DNA of 64,000 bases from Utricularia gibba (taxonomy: Eukaryota > Streptophyta > Magnoliopsida > Lamiales > Lentibulariaceae). Below, piece by piece: positions 1-10,300 of this stretch (the stretch's first letter is position 1; each line of letters begins with the position of its first letter). The notes below the pieces were generated by a model that was not told the origin of the DNA, did not search any database, and saw only the letters and a program-made list of their open reading frames with translations. The stretch lies in NCBI GenBank assembly GCA_002189035.1, contig NEEC01000007.1, positions 3,472,001 through 3,536,000 on the forward strand. The letters run 5' to 3'. The position numbers and the translations under genes were made by a program.

Positions 1-236
1 ATGATCACAAGTACTAGAGCACCACAATACTCTACAATACCATAATGAGAAATCGAGTGAACAAGAAGTAGCATGGTTACAAATCCATAATGGAGCTCCT
101 ACCCATAGTCCTCCCATCCACATGAAGGCTTGACATAGTTGGATTCCTCTTAAAACAAAAGTCAATAAAAGTCCATCCCTTTTCTCCAAGCAGTTGGTTT
201 TTGTAATTAGCTAAAATTACTTATTAAAACAGGCCT
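1..236. other. Unassigned left edge
   Basis: I see no gene, RNA or repeat that I can name in this AT-rich stretch. It may be the sequence after pol of the decayed gypsy element whose integrase tail starts just to the right on the minus strand, but nothing in the bases proves that. Confidence 0.3.
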
Positions 237-1200
237 CTAGATGATTGGACTATCTTCAAGCTTGCCCAGTAGTATATGTATCATTCTCACCAGGTGTAAA
301 AGCATTTGATCTTGAATGCTCAGCATGCTAAGGGAATATGTGTTGCACAATGAAGACATCAGACGAGTGGAGCCAAGAGGTAGGCAAACTCTATAAGCAT
401 TAGAGTTGATCTTAGTCAAAACTTCAATAGGTCCTAGCTTCTTGAATGCAAGCTTATGATACCTGTTTTTTGTGACCAAAATCCAAACAAGATCACTTAC
501 GTGGAAATTTACATGGCACTGGCTCTTGTTGGTACTTTTCTTATGACATTCATTCACCTCCTGAAGGTGCTATTGAATTATTTGATGGAGGTCCTAAAGA
601 GAATGAATGAAGTCAGCTACATGATCATGATTGTGCTGCTGATTGGGTAAATTCACCGAGAGTTTCATGGATCCCCTAGTTGTCTTGAATATACAATCTA
701 AAAAGGGCTGAAACTATGCTTCGATTCAGAGTATGATTATGCACAAACTCAGCCTTAGATAAGTGTAGATCCCACGCTTTTAAATGATTGACCACCTTAG
801 TTTGATCGTTTGTTTTCAAGTGATATGTGCTACTAAAATTGAGATTTATATTGACTAATCTCCATAAACTTTTCCAAAATGCCCAAAAAACTTAGTGTCA
901 TGATCGGACACTATGATGAGAGGAAGACCATCCAAACGATACACTCCACACAAGAATATGTGGGTTATAATATTAACATCCAAGGTTCTTCGAAATAAAA
1001 TGTACTATTTTGTAGACTCCATCAACCACCACATAAATATAATAATGAATATATAGAGAAATTCTGGTAAATTTTAAACGAAATCCATGTTGATATAAGT
1101 TCAAGGTTGATAAAAAATAGATAGTGAACAGTAGAGACCTGCATTAGAGATTGTTCTTTTGGCTCATTGACAAGTATGACTGATGTTGCGTTATATCTAG
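237..1200 (-). pseudogene. Decayed Ty3/gypsy integrase remnant
   Basis: Read on the minus strand, this stretch holds pieces of a Ty3/gypsy retrotransposon integrase in changing frames. Near 1085 there is a MDFV-like block, the usual site of the first catalytic Asp. At about 900-985 come the residues RLDGLPLIIVSDHDTKFFG, which match the core around the second catalytic Asp. Near 790-850 a degraded version of the STYH...QT block follows. At 237-557 an open segment includes DLVW and KKLGPIEVLTKINSNAYRV, the small C-terminal fold found after the integrase core in chromovirus-like gypsy elements. Stops and frameshifts separate the pieces, so no protein is made. No chromodomain is visible. It belongs to a different and older element than the Athila-like one on its right, because that element carries its own integrase. 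Clade below gypsy is not certain. Confidence 0.75.
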
Positions 1201-2678
1201 ATGTATTTATGTTTAGTTTTTAGTAATAATATGATAGAAATACTCAAACGAGAGAAGAAAATAGCTCAAAGTACATTGGCTCCAATTTCACATGATGAAA
1301 ACTCGAATGCACCCAATTTTCCCTTACTCTGATGACAAAGTGAGTTTACTGTTCAATAGAGGCCATGTGAATCTGGCTCATTTGGGTTGGCCCATGTGAT
1401 TTTACTAGTTCACTAGATATATTTTTTTTTAGAATAGGGGCAAAGTGAAAATAGAAGTATGGGTGAGAAGTTGAATTTGGAGGTGAGAGAACAAAAAGGA
1501 TAGTAGCCAACAACAGGGAAAATGATGAGTTCATAGTGTCTAAGCCTCAAGCTTTTATTTTCTACAAGATATATATTTTTTTACAACACGGCTTTTCTGT
1601 TGTGCCCGCCTTTTGTACCTCTCTGCCTCTTTTTTTTTCTTTACATATAGCTCGACTTTTTTTTAGATTTGAGCTTGCCTTTTATCATTCAAAATTTTTT
1701 ATGTGCATCAGCCATGATCTATGTGTCTAACTCAGCACTCCTCAAAAATCCACATACTAGCAGGCCACGTACAAGCTATTCACAAGAAAGTCTTAGTGCA
1801 AATAGAGCAAAACACAGGTCGCATGCATGCACTTTTCTACAAAATCTGGCTACCCTCATATAAGTCTTACGCAGGTAAGAACTAAAAAGGCTAAGTCCTC
1901 ATAGAAGCAAAGAGGTAGGTATCCTAAATGTCTAGAATGAACCGAAATTCCTAAACATGCTCAGCAGTACTCGAGGCAACAAAAGACAGACAAACAACTA
2001 CAAAACACATGCAAAGACTCATAAAACACAGAACAAAATTTACAAAACAAAGAGGGTAAAGGTCAGTCAAGGCTTAGGAGGAACAGTAGGACTTACGCAT
2101 GTTTGTAAGTCAAGAAGAGTCTCCAAATACATCTTCAGGGTGCCTACAGTGCCTCTCAACTCTCGATTTTCCTTCAAGCAGCAGTAGGGGCTGCACTCTT
2201 GGGACTACCCCTCACCGGGGTTCTGAAATTTCCTGGTCCTCAAGGAAATCCGCATAAATGAGGTCTGGTGTGAGTGGGGGTCCAGGGGTAAAGCGCTCCG
2301 ATGGAGGAGGAGTAGCAGAAAGTTTTCCATGGAAGAGTCGCAACGTTCTGAGAAAGGAAGGAATGCGCGCAAGAGAGAAATTAGCTGTTGGGAAGAAGGG
2401 TTTCCCACTATTTTTAAATTGAACCCACTGGGCCTATGTAACTAAAAATAAAGAAAGAGTTGCAACTACACAGGATATGGGCTATTGCATCAGAAACTAA
2501 CAGTGGGGCAGACAAATTCAACAAGATAACTGATTGCAACCTCACAAAAGTAGAATGCATAACTAAAAGTGCAAAAGGAAAATAAAAATGCACAAAGGAA
2601 ATAAAAGTTGAAAATACTGGTTACCTCTCAGCGAGGACCCTAGAATAAGTCTTAGGTAAGACTTAAGTGCAAAATCAC
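1201..2678 (-). other. Post-pol region of the Athila-like element
   Basis: This stretch follows the end of pol on the minus strand and has no clear coding region. Athila-type elements usually carry a long region between pol and the 3' LTR, in some copies with an env-like ORF, so it is probably that region. A 62-codon open frame at 1346-1534 (minus) starts with a hydrophobic run (FSLLLATILFVLSPP) that could be a signal-peptide-like piece of an env-like frame, but it is too short to call. A 67-codon frame at 2205-2408 has no recognisable domain. The boundary with the older gypsy fragment lies somewhere near 1200-1340 and cannot be fixed. No 3' LTR matching 7887-8995 was seen. Confidence 0.45.
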
Positions 2679-3780
2679 TTAGAGGGGAATTTCAGTGAAT
2701 GCCACAACATCCACAGGGTGTCCCACTTCATCAATCATAAGGTCATGGAACACTTTCAATCTGTGACCATTCACAGTGAATGAGCTATGCATGTCTCTAT
2801 CAAACAACTCAATGGAACCATTAGGATTCACATGTTTAATCACAAAAGGTCCTTCCTAACGAGATTTCAGTTTACCTGGGTGAAGTTTGAGTTTAGACTG
2901 AAATAATAATACCTTTTGTCCAGGTTCAAAGTGCTTTCGCAAGATCTGACGGTCATGGAACTGCTTCGTGCATTCCTTGAAGATTTTAGAATTCATGTAG
3001 GCCTCATGTCTTAGCTCATCAAGCTCTGAAAGTTAGAGCTTTCTCAAGTCACCACTGCCTTGAATCTCCAAGTTCACTCGCTGGATCGCCCACCTTGCCT
3101 TCTGCTCTAATTCAATGGGCAAATGGCAATGTTTACCATATACAAGACGAAAAGGAGACATACCGATGGGGGTTTTGAAGGCTGTGCGAATTGACCACAA
3201 GGTGTCATTCAACTTGGAGCTCCAGTCCTTGCGAGAAGAAGTCACAATCTTTTCAAGAATTTGCTTGATCTCCCGATTAGAAACTTCTGCCTGCCCATTG
3301 GTCTCAGGGTGGTAAGAATTAGATGGCTTGTACTAGACTCCATATCTTTTCAACAATCTCTCCATAGCCTTGTTAAAGAAATGGCTTCCACGATCACTGA
3401 TCAAGGCTTTGGGTGTTCCAAACCTCACAAAGATGTTATTCTTCAAAAAACGTATGACTGAATGAGTATCTTGTGACTTGGTGGGAATTGCCTCTATCCA
3501 CTTTGAAACATAGTCCACTGCCACCAGAATATACTCATAGCCATCAGAGTATGGAAAGGGGCCCATAAAGTCTATACCCCACACATCGAACACTTCTGGA
3601 ACAACAATTGGCTGCATTGACATTTTATGGTGGTTGGAGATGTTCCCTGTTCTTTGGCAGTTTTTGCAGCTCTTATAGTAAGACTTGGCATCTTTGAAAA
3701 CTGTTGGCCAATAATAACCACAATCTAGTAACTTCTTGGAAGTACGGTTAGGACCATGGTGCCCTCCACAAGGGACGCAT
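2679..3780 (-). pseudogene. Athila-like pol: integrase, broken
   Basis: Integrase part of pol, which joins element DNA to the host chromosome. On the minus strand the core shows [10 protein letters not shown] (first Asp, about 3570), [12 protein letters not shown] (second Asp, about 3394) and a [10 protein letters not shown] block (Glu, about 3285). After the core come [12 protein letters not shown] and a conserved tail that ends at a TAA at 2679-2681. Breaks: a frameshift near 3725-3780 inside the N-terminal zinc-binding region, a TAG just after RYGV at 3330-3332 between the second Asp and the Glu, and a TAG near 3030-3032 after DLRKL. The frame is otherwise kept from 3623 to the end, so damage is light and the copy is not ancient. 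Confidence 0.82.
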
Positions 3781-5267
3781 GACAGAAAGCCAACACTTGC
3801 TGAATATCATCTTCGGCCAAGCAGCGTCGCACAACACCATCAGCACAATTTTTCCACAAATAGGGGTCATCCCAGAAATAGTGCTTACTTTCACTTTTCA
3901 ACTTCAACTTCTCATAACTCTTTAAGTCTAATGCCATCTCTCCAGTGCACAGATAATTGGCGATGTCAGCGTACCATGGTTCACTAGTCTTCCCTGCATC
4001 AGCCTTAATGGCACAGAGTTGTTCATCTGGAAATTCTTCAACAATAGGAATACCATCCATGGGTTGCTCGATTCTACTTAGGTGATCTGCGACTTCATTG
4101 AGCTTCCCAGGCTTATCCCTGATCTCCACATTGAACTCTTGCAGCAATAAGACCCACCTCATAAGCCTTGGTTTGGTCTCCTTCTTAGACATGAGGTGTT
4201 TGATGGCGGCATGGTCTGTGTGCACAATCACTTTGTTGCCCAGCAAATAGCTTCTGAACTTTTCCAAGGCAAATACCACAGCTAGCATCTCCTTCTCGGT
4301 TGTAGTGTAATTTGCTTGAACATTATCCAAGGTTTTGGAAGCATAGCTAATAACAGTGTCTTTTCCATCAAGTTTTTGGCCTAACACAGCTCCTACTGCA
4401 TAGTTGGATGCATCAGTCATCACATGGAAGGGCTCACTCCAATTGGGTGCTTGTATGATAGGAGCTGATGTCACTGCTGCTTTGAGAGTGTCAAAAGCAT
4501 GCTTACATTCATCTGAAAAAATAAACTCAGCATCCTTCTGCAAGAGATTGGTTAGTGGTCGAGCAACTTGAGAAAAACCTTTAATAAATCTCCTGTAAAA
4601 TCCGACATGGCCTAAAAATGCACGAATTCCTCTTTCATCACGTGGATATGGTAAACCAGAAATAGTACTTACCTTAGCAGGATCTACTGTAAGACCTACT
4701 GCAGAAACAACATGGCCAAGTACAATTCCTTGGTGCACCATGAAATGGCATTTTTCAGAGTTCAAAACTAAATCCTTTTCAACACAACGTTTCAACACAA
4801 GTTCCAAATGATTCAAACAATCATCAAAGCTAGTCCCATGCACAGTAAAGTCATCCATGAATACTTCAATGAAATCATCAATATAATCCGAAAAAATGCT
4901 GGTGACACACCTTTGAAAAGTCGCTGGGGCATTGCAGAGACCAAATGGCATCTTCTTGTACGCATAGGTGCTAAAGGGACAGGTAAAAGTTGTCTTTTCT
5001 TGATCATCCAGTGCCACAGCAACCTGCTTATACCCTGAGTACCCATCAAGAAAGCAATAAAAACTTTTACCACTTAACCTGTCCAACATTTGGTCCACGA
5101 AGGGTAGAGGGTAGTGATTCTTCCTTGTGACTTCATTCAGCTTCCTGTAGTCAATACATACCCTCCAGCCATTCTGAACTCGCGTCGCCACCTTCTTTCC
5201 ATCAGCATCTTCGACAACTGTAATTCCTGTCTTTTTAGGGACTACGTGGATAGGACTTACCCACGTG
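3725..5267 (-). pseudogene. Athila-like pol: reverse transcriptase and RNase H
   Basis: The longest open stretch of this element (488 codons from 5191, the frame being open from about 5267). It encodes the RT fingers and palm ([37 protein letters not shown], then FMDD at about 4850-4861) and the connection ([16 protein letters not shown]). RNase H follows with [15 protein letters not shown] (about 4418-4370), [15 protein letters not shown], a VHTDH block and a [15 protein letters not shown] block, and finally the start of integrase. The catalytic residues I can see are present, so this portion looks recently functional. Upstream of the first Met the frame continues with [13 protein letters not shown], the normal RT start, which shows that the Met at 5191 is not a real start. 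It ends in a frameshift in the integrase zinc-binding region. Confidence 0.9.
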
Positions 5268-5531
5268 CTATAAGAAATTGAATAAAATCACTCTAGCTTT
5301 CAACAGCTTCTGTATTTCCTTCTTCACTACCTCCATGAGGGTAGGATTGAGCCTTCTCTGTGGTTGTCTAACCGGTTTTGCTCCGTCTTCAAGATAAATC
5401 CTATGCATGGTGACAACAGAGCTAATTCCGGTTATATCATCCAATGTCCAGCCGATGGCCTTGCTGTTAGCTTTGAGAACGTCCATCAACTTCATCTCTT
5501 CTTCAAAAGAAAGATCAGCACTAATAATCAC
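5268..5531 (-). pseudogene. Athila-like pol: linker between protease and RT
   Basis: An 87-codon open stretch in a different frame from both neighbours. It reads IISADLSFEEEMKLMDVL, then AIGWTLDDITGISSVVTMHR, and then RRLNPTLMEVVKKEIQKLL, which is the conserved segment just before the RT domain in Athila-like pol. Frameshifts at about 5530 and about 5270 disconnect it from protease and from RT. It is therefore a fragment of one original reading frame, not a separate gene. Confidence 0.75.
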
Positions 5532-6345
5532 CGGCTTTGAATTGTCACCAGCTCATCAACGACATCAACTCCAGTCACAGGTGCAAAATCATCAGGGAAC
5601 TTTTCAGCTTCATTGGTCTTAAAGATAGAGATATCATTGGCATAACCAATAGTGATGGCTCCTTTCCTACAATCAATTTGAGCATTTGCAGTAGCTAGGA
5701 AAGGGCGTCCCAGAATTAAAGTATTATCATTCACCCTAGCTGGAGGCATTTTAACAACAACAAAATCGCAAGGATAGCAGGTGTTAGAAACTCTAACAAG
5801 AACATCTTCCGCAATGCCCTCCGGAATGGCCACAGATCTGGTTGCAAGTTGTAACTTCAAGTTTGTTGGCCTGAGGGGTTCCAAATCTAGTGCCAAATAA
5901 ACTTCATAAGGCATCATGTTGATTGAAGCGCCTTGATCCGCCATTGCCCTGCTGATGAATTTAGTTCCTACCTGGATAGGAACAAAAAATGTCTCAGGTT
6001 CTGAACATTTTTCTGGCATTTGCTGTGTCAGGTAGGCTGAGACTTGAGCACTGACTTTGATCACTTCTACATCCTTGCTCTTCCTCTTCGAACTACATAG
6101 GTCTTTCAATACTTTCATCCCTTTCGGCACTTGCCTTAAATAATCTACAGCCTTCATGGTGATCATCGTAGAGTCTAAGGTTGAGATCATGGAGTCCTTC
6201 TCTTCTTGCCTTGCTCGATCTTGTAATCTTCCAGGAAAAGTAGGTGTCCTCTTGATCTCAACAGCAGGTTCCCCTGCTGTTTTTCCTTGTGTCCTATCCT
6301 CCGAATTAACTTCAGGACCTTCAGCCGCTTTGCTTTGCTTCCCCC
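5528..6345 (-). pseudogene. Athila-like pol: aspartic protease
   Basis: This segment encodes the retropepsin-type protease that cuts the Gag-Pol polyprotein. The active-site loop reads MADQGASINMMP, where many relatives have D-L-G-A-S, so the catalytic Asp and the GAS are kept. The second conserved loop, LILGRPFLATANAQIDC, lies about 90 residues further on. The open frame of 220 codons starts at 6190, but the same frame continues upstream to about 6345, where a frameshift separates it from gag. At its other end (about 5530) another frameshift separates it from the linker and RT. No separate promoter or start is expected, since gag and pol form one frame in this group. Confidence 0.8.
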
Positions 6346-7729
6346 ACGAAGTTCAATAGCAGAAATATTTGCTTTCGGATTGGCATTTGGCTGAGATGGT
6401 AGTTTCCCTGAATTTCCTTTCAGTTCAGCGAGCTCTGTAGCAAGTTGGCCAATTTGCCTCTCAAGACTCTTCATCATCTTCTCTGATTCAGCATCTCTCC
6501 TTGCTTGTTCAGCATCATGTTTGGCCATATTTTCCAGCATCATCTTCATCATTTCTTCGGTTGAAGGATGTGGTTTAACACCCGAAGTGCTTGGCTGGTT
6601 GACTCTCTGATGTGGGGGTTGATAAGGCTTGCTTTGATACCTATTCCCCTGCTGAACACTCTGTCCTTGCTGAAACGAAATTGTTTGAGCTGGTTGATGC
6701 TGTTGATTAAATCCCAGATGTTGTGGATTTTCAACATTGGTGCTTCTCCAGCTGAAATTGGGATGACTCCTCATAGGCTCAAATCGCTGGTCATTCTTGG
6801 GCCTGAAATAATCAGCTCTATTATTCATGTACCCCATTGCATTCACTCCTTCAAGTGGTTCTTCCAGATTTCCTTTCATGGAGCAATGATCAGGAGTATG
6901 CCCCAAAATACCATAGACTTCACAAGGCATGGATTTAGCATGAACAAGAAATAATCCTTTCACTAGATCCTTCAATTCAGCAATATCCTTGTCATTTCTT
7001 GCTGCTTCATCTTCTCTTAGTACTCCCATCTTATTCACTTGTCGCTGGGCTCTGGATCGAAATTGAGAGTGCCTTGAATGTCCAACCATTTCTTTAATTT
7101 TCTCCCAGCCTTCAGATGGGGTAAGAGTCCTCATATTCCCATGTGCAGCAGAATCCAACTTGTCTCTTTGGGTAGCAGTCAAGCCCTTCAAAAAGCATTT
7201 ACCCTACTTCAATTTATCAAATCCATGATGTGGACAGCTCGAAAGAAGAGTAGTGAACCTGTCCCAATACTCATGTAAGGGCTCATCATAATCCTGAAAA
7301 AAAAATTTCAATTTTGCTTCGAATTTCGTCTGCTCTAGATGTAGGAAAAAATTGATTTAAAAATGCTTTCTTCATCTCCATCCAACTTCTAATACTTCCT
7401 GGTTCAAGTGTGTTGAACCAAGTCTTGGCATGTCCTTTAAGAGTAAATTGGAAGACTCTGAGTAGTAGATCGTCCTCAGTCACTTCCTTTGATCGCAGCA
7501 CAGCTCCAACAGCGATGCAATCGTCAATATGCATATGAGGATCCTCATTCTTGTTTCCATAATACTTAGGAAATAGAGCAAGGGTTCCTCACCTCAACTC
7601 CAAATTAATTGGTGCTGTAGGAAAGGTAATGCAGTGCCCTCAGTATGCATGATCTGGTGACTCATACTCTCCAATAGTCTTCTCCAAAATATTCACAAGC
7701 TGTTGGTTATTTGGTGGGTTGTCAGCCAT
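6187..7729 (-). pseudogene. Athila-like gag, broken
   Basis: Gag forms the particle that packages element RNA. I place the start at the ATG complement of 7727-7729 (MADNPPNNQQLVNILEK), about 140 bp after the PBS and in frame with the 7286-7534 segment, which holds the capsid-like part (DDLLLRVFQFTLKGHAKTWF, then FLNQFFPTSR). The segment 6187-7191 carries the rest, including a zinc knuckle and a Gln-rich tail. Damage: two TGA stops soon after the start (after DHAY and after LELR), a frameshift in a poly-A/T run at about 7297-7306, and a TAG at about 7203-7205. The zinc knuckle reads CEVYGILGHTPDHC at about 6885-6926: the second Cys of CX2CX4HX4C is Tyr, one base change away. The start codon is an inference from spacing and frame. 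Confidence 0.78.
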
Positions 7730-7866
7730 CTCTTCGGCTATCAACTTAGCCTCTTACTTCTTTCTCAATAACTATTCAGTCCTCTCGATCACTAAATCAA
7801 GGGGTTCAAGTGGTCCTACAAAAGAACGTAAATGCATTAACAACACAGAAATTAATGGACACCATT

Positions 7867-7883
7867 CCCCGGCAACGGCGCCA
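7867..7883 (-). promoter_or_regulatory. Primer binding site, tRNA-Asp type
   Basis: On the minus strand this reads TGGCGCCGTTGCCGGGG, which is complementary to the 3' end of plant tRNA-Asp including the CCA. It lies three bases after the putative end of the 5' LTR. Athila elements commonly use this primer. The site fixes the element's orientation (minus) and shows that the LTR to its right is the 5' LTR. Confidence 0.9.
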
Positions 7884-7886
7884 TTT

Positions 7887-8995
7887 TGATGGACGTTGGA
7901 ATAGGTTGCTAAATGTCGCGGTCTAGCACATTCAACACATCGAAAGAAATTTATAACCTAGCTATTCTACTACACAAATCATAGGAATTAATGTAGTGTG
8001 GCAAGCAAGGGTTGAATCCACAGGGAATGGTTGTCATTTCTCGAAGTTCATTGCATTTACTGAAAACAGAGGGTTTCCTGGGGTTTAGTTTTAACGCGGG
8101 TAGGATCTAAAATAACAGTGACTAAATAAACGAGTTGAAGGGTTGAAAAGGGACTGAAATTAACGTGGAGGTGCAGAAAACATAAAATAAAAGTAATTGA
8201 CTGGATTTTACACCAGGGTCTGGCTCTTGTGTCACTCAAGAGAGCCCTTAGGCTTAAACCCAGCTTGGAACGTTTAAAAACAGAGTAATAGTTTGCAGAA
8301 ACAGAGCATGGTTCACAGAAACAGTAAAAGCACGTTAAACTTAAAGGCAAACATGAAAGGCTTAGTCAAGAACATGATTAAATGCAGAAATAAGGCCTAT
8401 AGAGGATTTATCGTTCACGACAAGGTGCAAGAACATAACAGAAAGCATGTAAACGTTGAAGGAAACATCAGCTAGTTGTCAACGAAATAGAAGTGCGTAA
8501 ACTAGAAAATGAAGTGTCTAGCGGTTGCTCTCGATCGTAGATCTTCTGGAGATCAAGTTTCTGGGTGGATAGACGGTGTAAACACGTAGATCTGGAGGTC
8601 GCCGGAGACGTTCGCCGGAGAAATGAAGTTCTCCTCGCTCCGCTCGCTCCTGTTCGCTATCTGCGCACTCTGCGTGCACAGTGTACTCTCTGTTCTCTCC
8701 CTTCCTTTTTCCCTTTTGCAGCTCAAAAGTTAAGGTAGCATTGTCCTTTCCTCAGTCTTTTAGAAGGGAGATCTCTGCTCCAAATCTTATCTTTTCAAAA
8801 GGGTGGCTACTTTCGGTGGAAAGTGACTTTTGTACAGCTTTTTTGTCTCTTTTGACTTGTCAACGCGGAAAGTGCACTGCTATAGTACTAGCTCTTACCC
8901 TGGTAAGACTTAAAACATAGACTAGACGAAATATTAGAGTTTTCGGCCCAATTGTTGCCAATTGAGCCTGTTTTCACAATAAACACATTCTAACA
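7887..8995 (-). repeat. Putative 5' LTR of the Athila-like element
   Basis: The LTR end next to the PBS is firm: on the minus strand it closes with CGTCCATCA, followed by AAA and the PBS. The other end is inferred: the minus strand would start TGTTAGAATGTG at 8995, giving a TG...CA element of about 1.1 kb, within the size range of Athila LTRs. Near the PBS end there is a conserved-looking segment (minus strand CTGTGGATTCAACCCTTGC) of the kind seen near the 3' end of Athila/Tat LTRs. The middle has a GC-rich stretch (about 8590-8680). With no 3' LTR in view, the outer boundary cannot be confirmed. The five bases beyond it are GACTA, which would be the target duplication if the boundary is right. 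Confidence 0.65.
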
Positions 8996-9190
8996 GACTA
9001 AATACGCAAAGAAGACAATATAGTACACTAATTAACATTTATCCCCACAAAACATACTTAAAAACATGTACAAAAACACAACAGAAAACGGTGTTATCAG
9101 TCCCTCTTGGTTCTTCACTAGTAGGGCGCGTTTGATTGCTGGGTTTAAGTGGGTTGCAGCGTGAGTTTAGACATAAACCCACTGATACCA
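8996..9190 (-). other. Copia leader (5' untranslated region), inverted
   Basis: On the minus strand this follows the LTR end and starts with the PBS, so it is most likely the leader between PBS and gag of the copia element. It has no recognisable gag start. Its left end coincides with the inferred outer edge of the Athila-like LTR, which would mean that the Athila-like element inserted into this leader. Confidence 0.55.
9178..9190 (-). promoter_or_regulatory. Primer binding site, initiator tRNA-Met type
   Basis: On the minus strand the bases directly after the LTR end (TGCATCAACA) read TGGTATCAGTGGG. The first nine bases match the usual plant copia primer site, which pairs with initiator tRNA-Met. 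It proves that the LTR fragment at 9191-9434 is a 5' LTR read leftward. Confidence 0.85.
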
Positions 9191-9434
9191 TGTTGATGCA
9201 AGAAAAAGAGAGTCTTGGGAAGTAACAAAAAGGTAATGCTTCTGAGATCACCTTGGATGAAAAACGACTCATGAACAATAAAAATGACCAAAACTCTCAT
9301 TCACGCATTCCTAGTAGGGTTTATATATACCCAATACCTAGGTTACCTAACAGTGGGCCACAATTATTGAAAACACACAAAAAGCCCAACAACTCGAATC
9401 CAACACTTCCATGCTCGAACTCAACACCTTTTAT
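9191..9434 (-). repeat. Truncated 5' LTR of copia element, inverted
   Basis: The reverse complement of this segment matches 13922-14165 of the 3' LTR along its full 244 bp, with five substitutions and no indels. It lacks the first 76 bp of the LTR: the match stops sharply at 9434, where the plus-strand gag frame begins at 9435. It still contains the TATA-like box and the LTR end CAACA. Confidence 0.92.
9320..9329 (-). promoter_or_regulatory. TATA-like box in inverted LTR
   Basis: The minus strand reads TATATATAAA at the position equal to 14027-14036 of the other LTR. If active it would drive transcription leftward, into the Athila-like LTR and away from gag-pol. Confidence 0.55.
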
Positions 9435-10300
9435 GTACCGATTATCAAGCCATCTCTGAACATCTATTTGATGATATTGCAGAGTGTCAATCAGCAAAAG
9501 AAATATGGGATACTCTCAAATCCCATTATGAAGGTGATGCCAAACTGAGAGAAATATTATGCAAAAACAAGCTGGAGGACTTTGAGAGGAACAAAATGTT
9601 AGACAATGAAACCATACAAGTCTATTATGAACGTACTGCAAAGCTTGTGAAGGAGATTCGAGGATTGGGGGAAAAACTTGAGGATCAAAAGGTGATTAGC
9701 AAGGCAATCATGAGCCTACCTGCAAGATTCGAGCCAAAGTTATGTGCACTTGAGACAGAAAGAAAAATCCTTGACATTATTGAAGGAAAACTCCATCAGT
9801 TATATCCTGAATATCCTGTTACACCAGAGCCAACATTTAGAGAGTTCATGATTGAGTTGCAATCTACAGAAAAGAGATTGGAGCTAAGAGATGGTTATGA
9901 AGTTGAGAAAACTTATGGTGAAGCTGCTCTCCTCACCAAAATGCAGAATATGAATATAAACTCAGGTGCAATTAACAATGTCAAGGATGTCAAATCAACA
10001 GCCATCAAACAATCACCAACGTCAATCCCCACATCAACAATGGGCAATCAGAAGTGCAGGCATTGTGACAAATCCAACCATAAGAGTGAAGATTGTTGGA
10101 CTTTAAGCACAAATGCTTGCAAGCATTGTAACAAACAGAATCACAGGAGTGAGTTTTGTTGGTGGAAGCCTGATGCTTTGTGCACGAAATGCAATCAAAG
10201 AGGCCATCTTGACAAGGTATGTGGAATGTCAAATCCAATAAAAGTTGAGCATAACAAGAAGGCTACTTCCAGGGAAGAGAAATCACATGCATCCTTTACC
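9435..10300 (+). pseudogene. Copia gag, 5'-truncated
   Basis: The gag frame is open from 9437, well before the first Met at 9596. It reads ISEHLFDDIAECQSAKEIWD, then LKSHYEGDAKLREILCKNKL, the typical middle of a copia Gag (UBN2-like) domain. The N-terminal part is absent because the inversion breakpoint cuts it off. Near the end are three zinc knuckles of the form CX2CX4HX4C: CRHCDKSNHKSEDC, CKHCNKQNHRSEFC and CTKCNQRGHLDKVC (residues 154-209 counted from the Met at 9596). Most copia Gags have one knuckle, so three is unusual. The frame continues into protease without a stop, as is normal for copia elements. With no start codon or promoter in the right orientation, this copy cannot be expressed normally. 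Confidence 0.9.

Larger units (their letters stand above)
2679..8995 (-). mobile_element. Athila-type Ty3/gypsy retrotransposon, defective
   Basis: A minus-strand LTR retrotransposon with the order 5' LTR, PBS, gag, protease, RT, RNase H, integrase, which is the Ty3/gypsy order (integrase last). The tRNA-Asp PBS, the RT active site FMDD within IEVFMDDF, the [18 protein letters not shown] block and the absence of a chromodomain place it with the Athila/Tat group; Athila is the best fit. The coding region carries at least five in-frame stops and about five frameshifts, so the copy cannot act on its own. The element continues left of pol, probably to about 1200-1340, where it is interrupted or truncated. 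Coordinates given here cover only the part that is secure. Confidence 0.85.

Noticed and set aside
1346-1534. Env-like gene of the Athila-like element
   Set aside because: Only 62 codons with one hydrophobic run; no glycoprotein-like body follows. Too weak to call as a gene.
1536-2187. Three plus-strand frames of 64-76 codons
   Set aside because: Low-complexity or AT-driven frames antisense to the post-pol region, with no domain or codon pattern.
3736-3987. Plus-strand frames within the Athila-like pol (also 4808-5038, 5407-5622, 6568-6954)
   Set aside because: They are antisense shadows of clear pol and gag domains on the minus strand.
8293-8920. Frames at 8293-8475 and 8681-8920 as host genes
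   Set aside because: They lie inside the putative Athila-like LTR, are short and show no recognisable domain.
9039-9278. Minus-strand 79-codon frame as start of copia gag
   Set aside because: It runs across the LTR end, the PBS and the leader, and shows no Gag domain. It is a chance frame.
9253-9459. Matching short frames at 9253-9459 (plus) and 13918-14103 (minus) as a small gene family
   Set aside because: They are the same antisense frame in the two inverted LTR copies. The similarity comes from the LTR and not from a gene.
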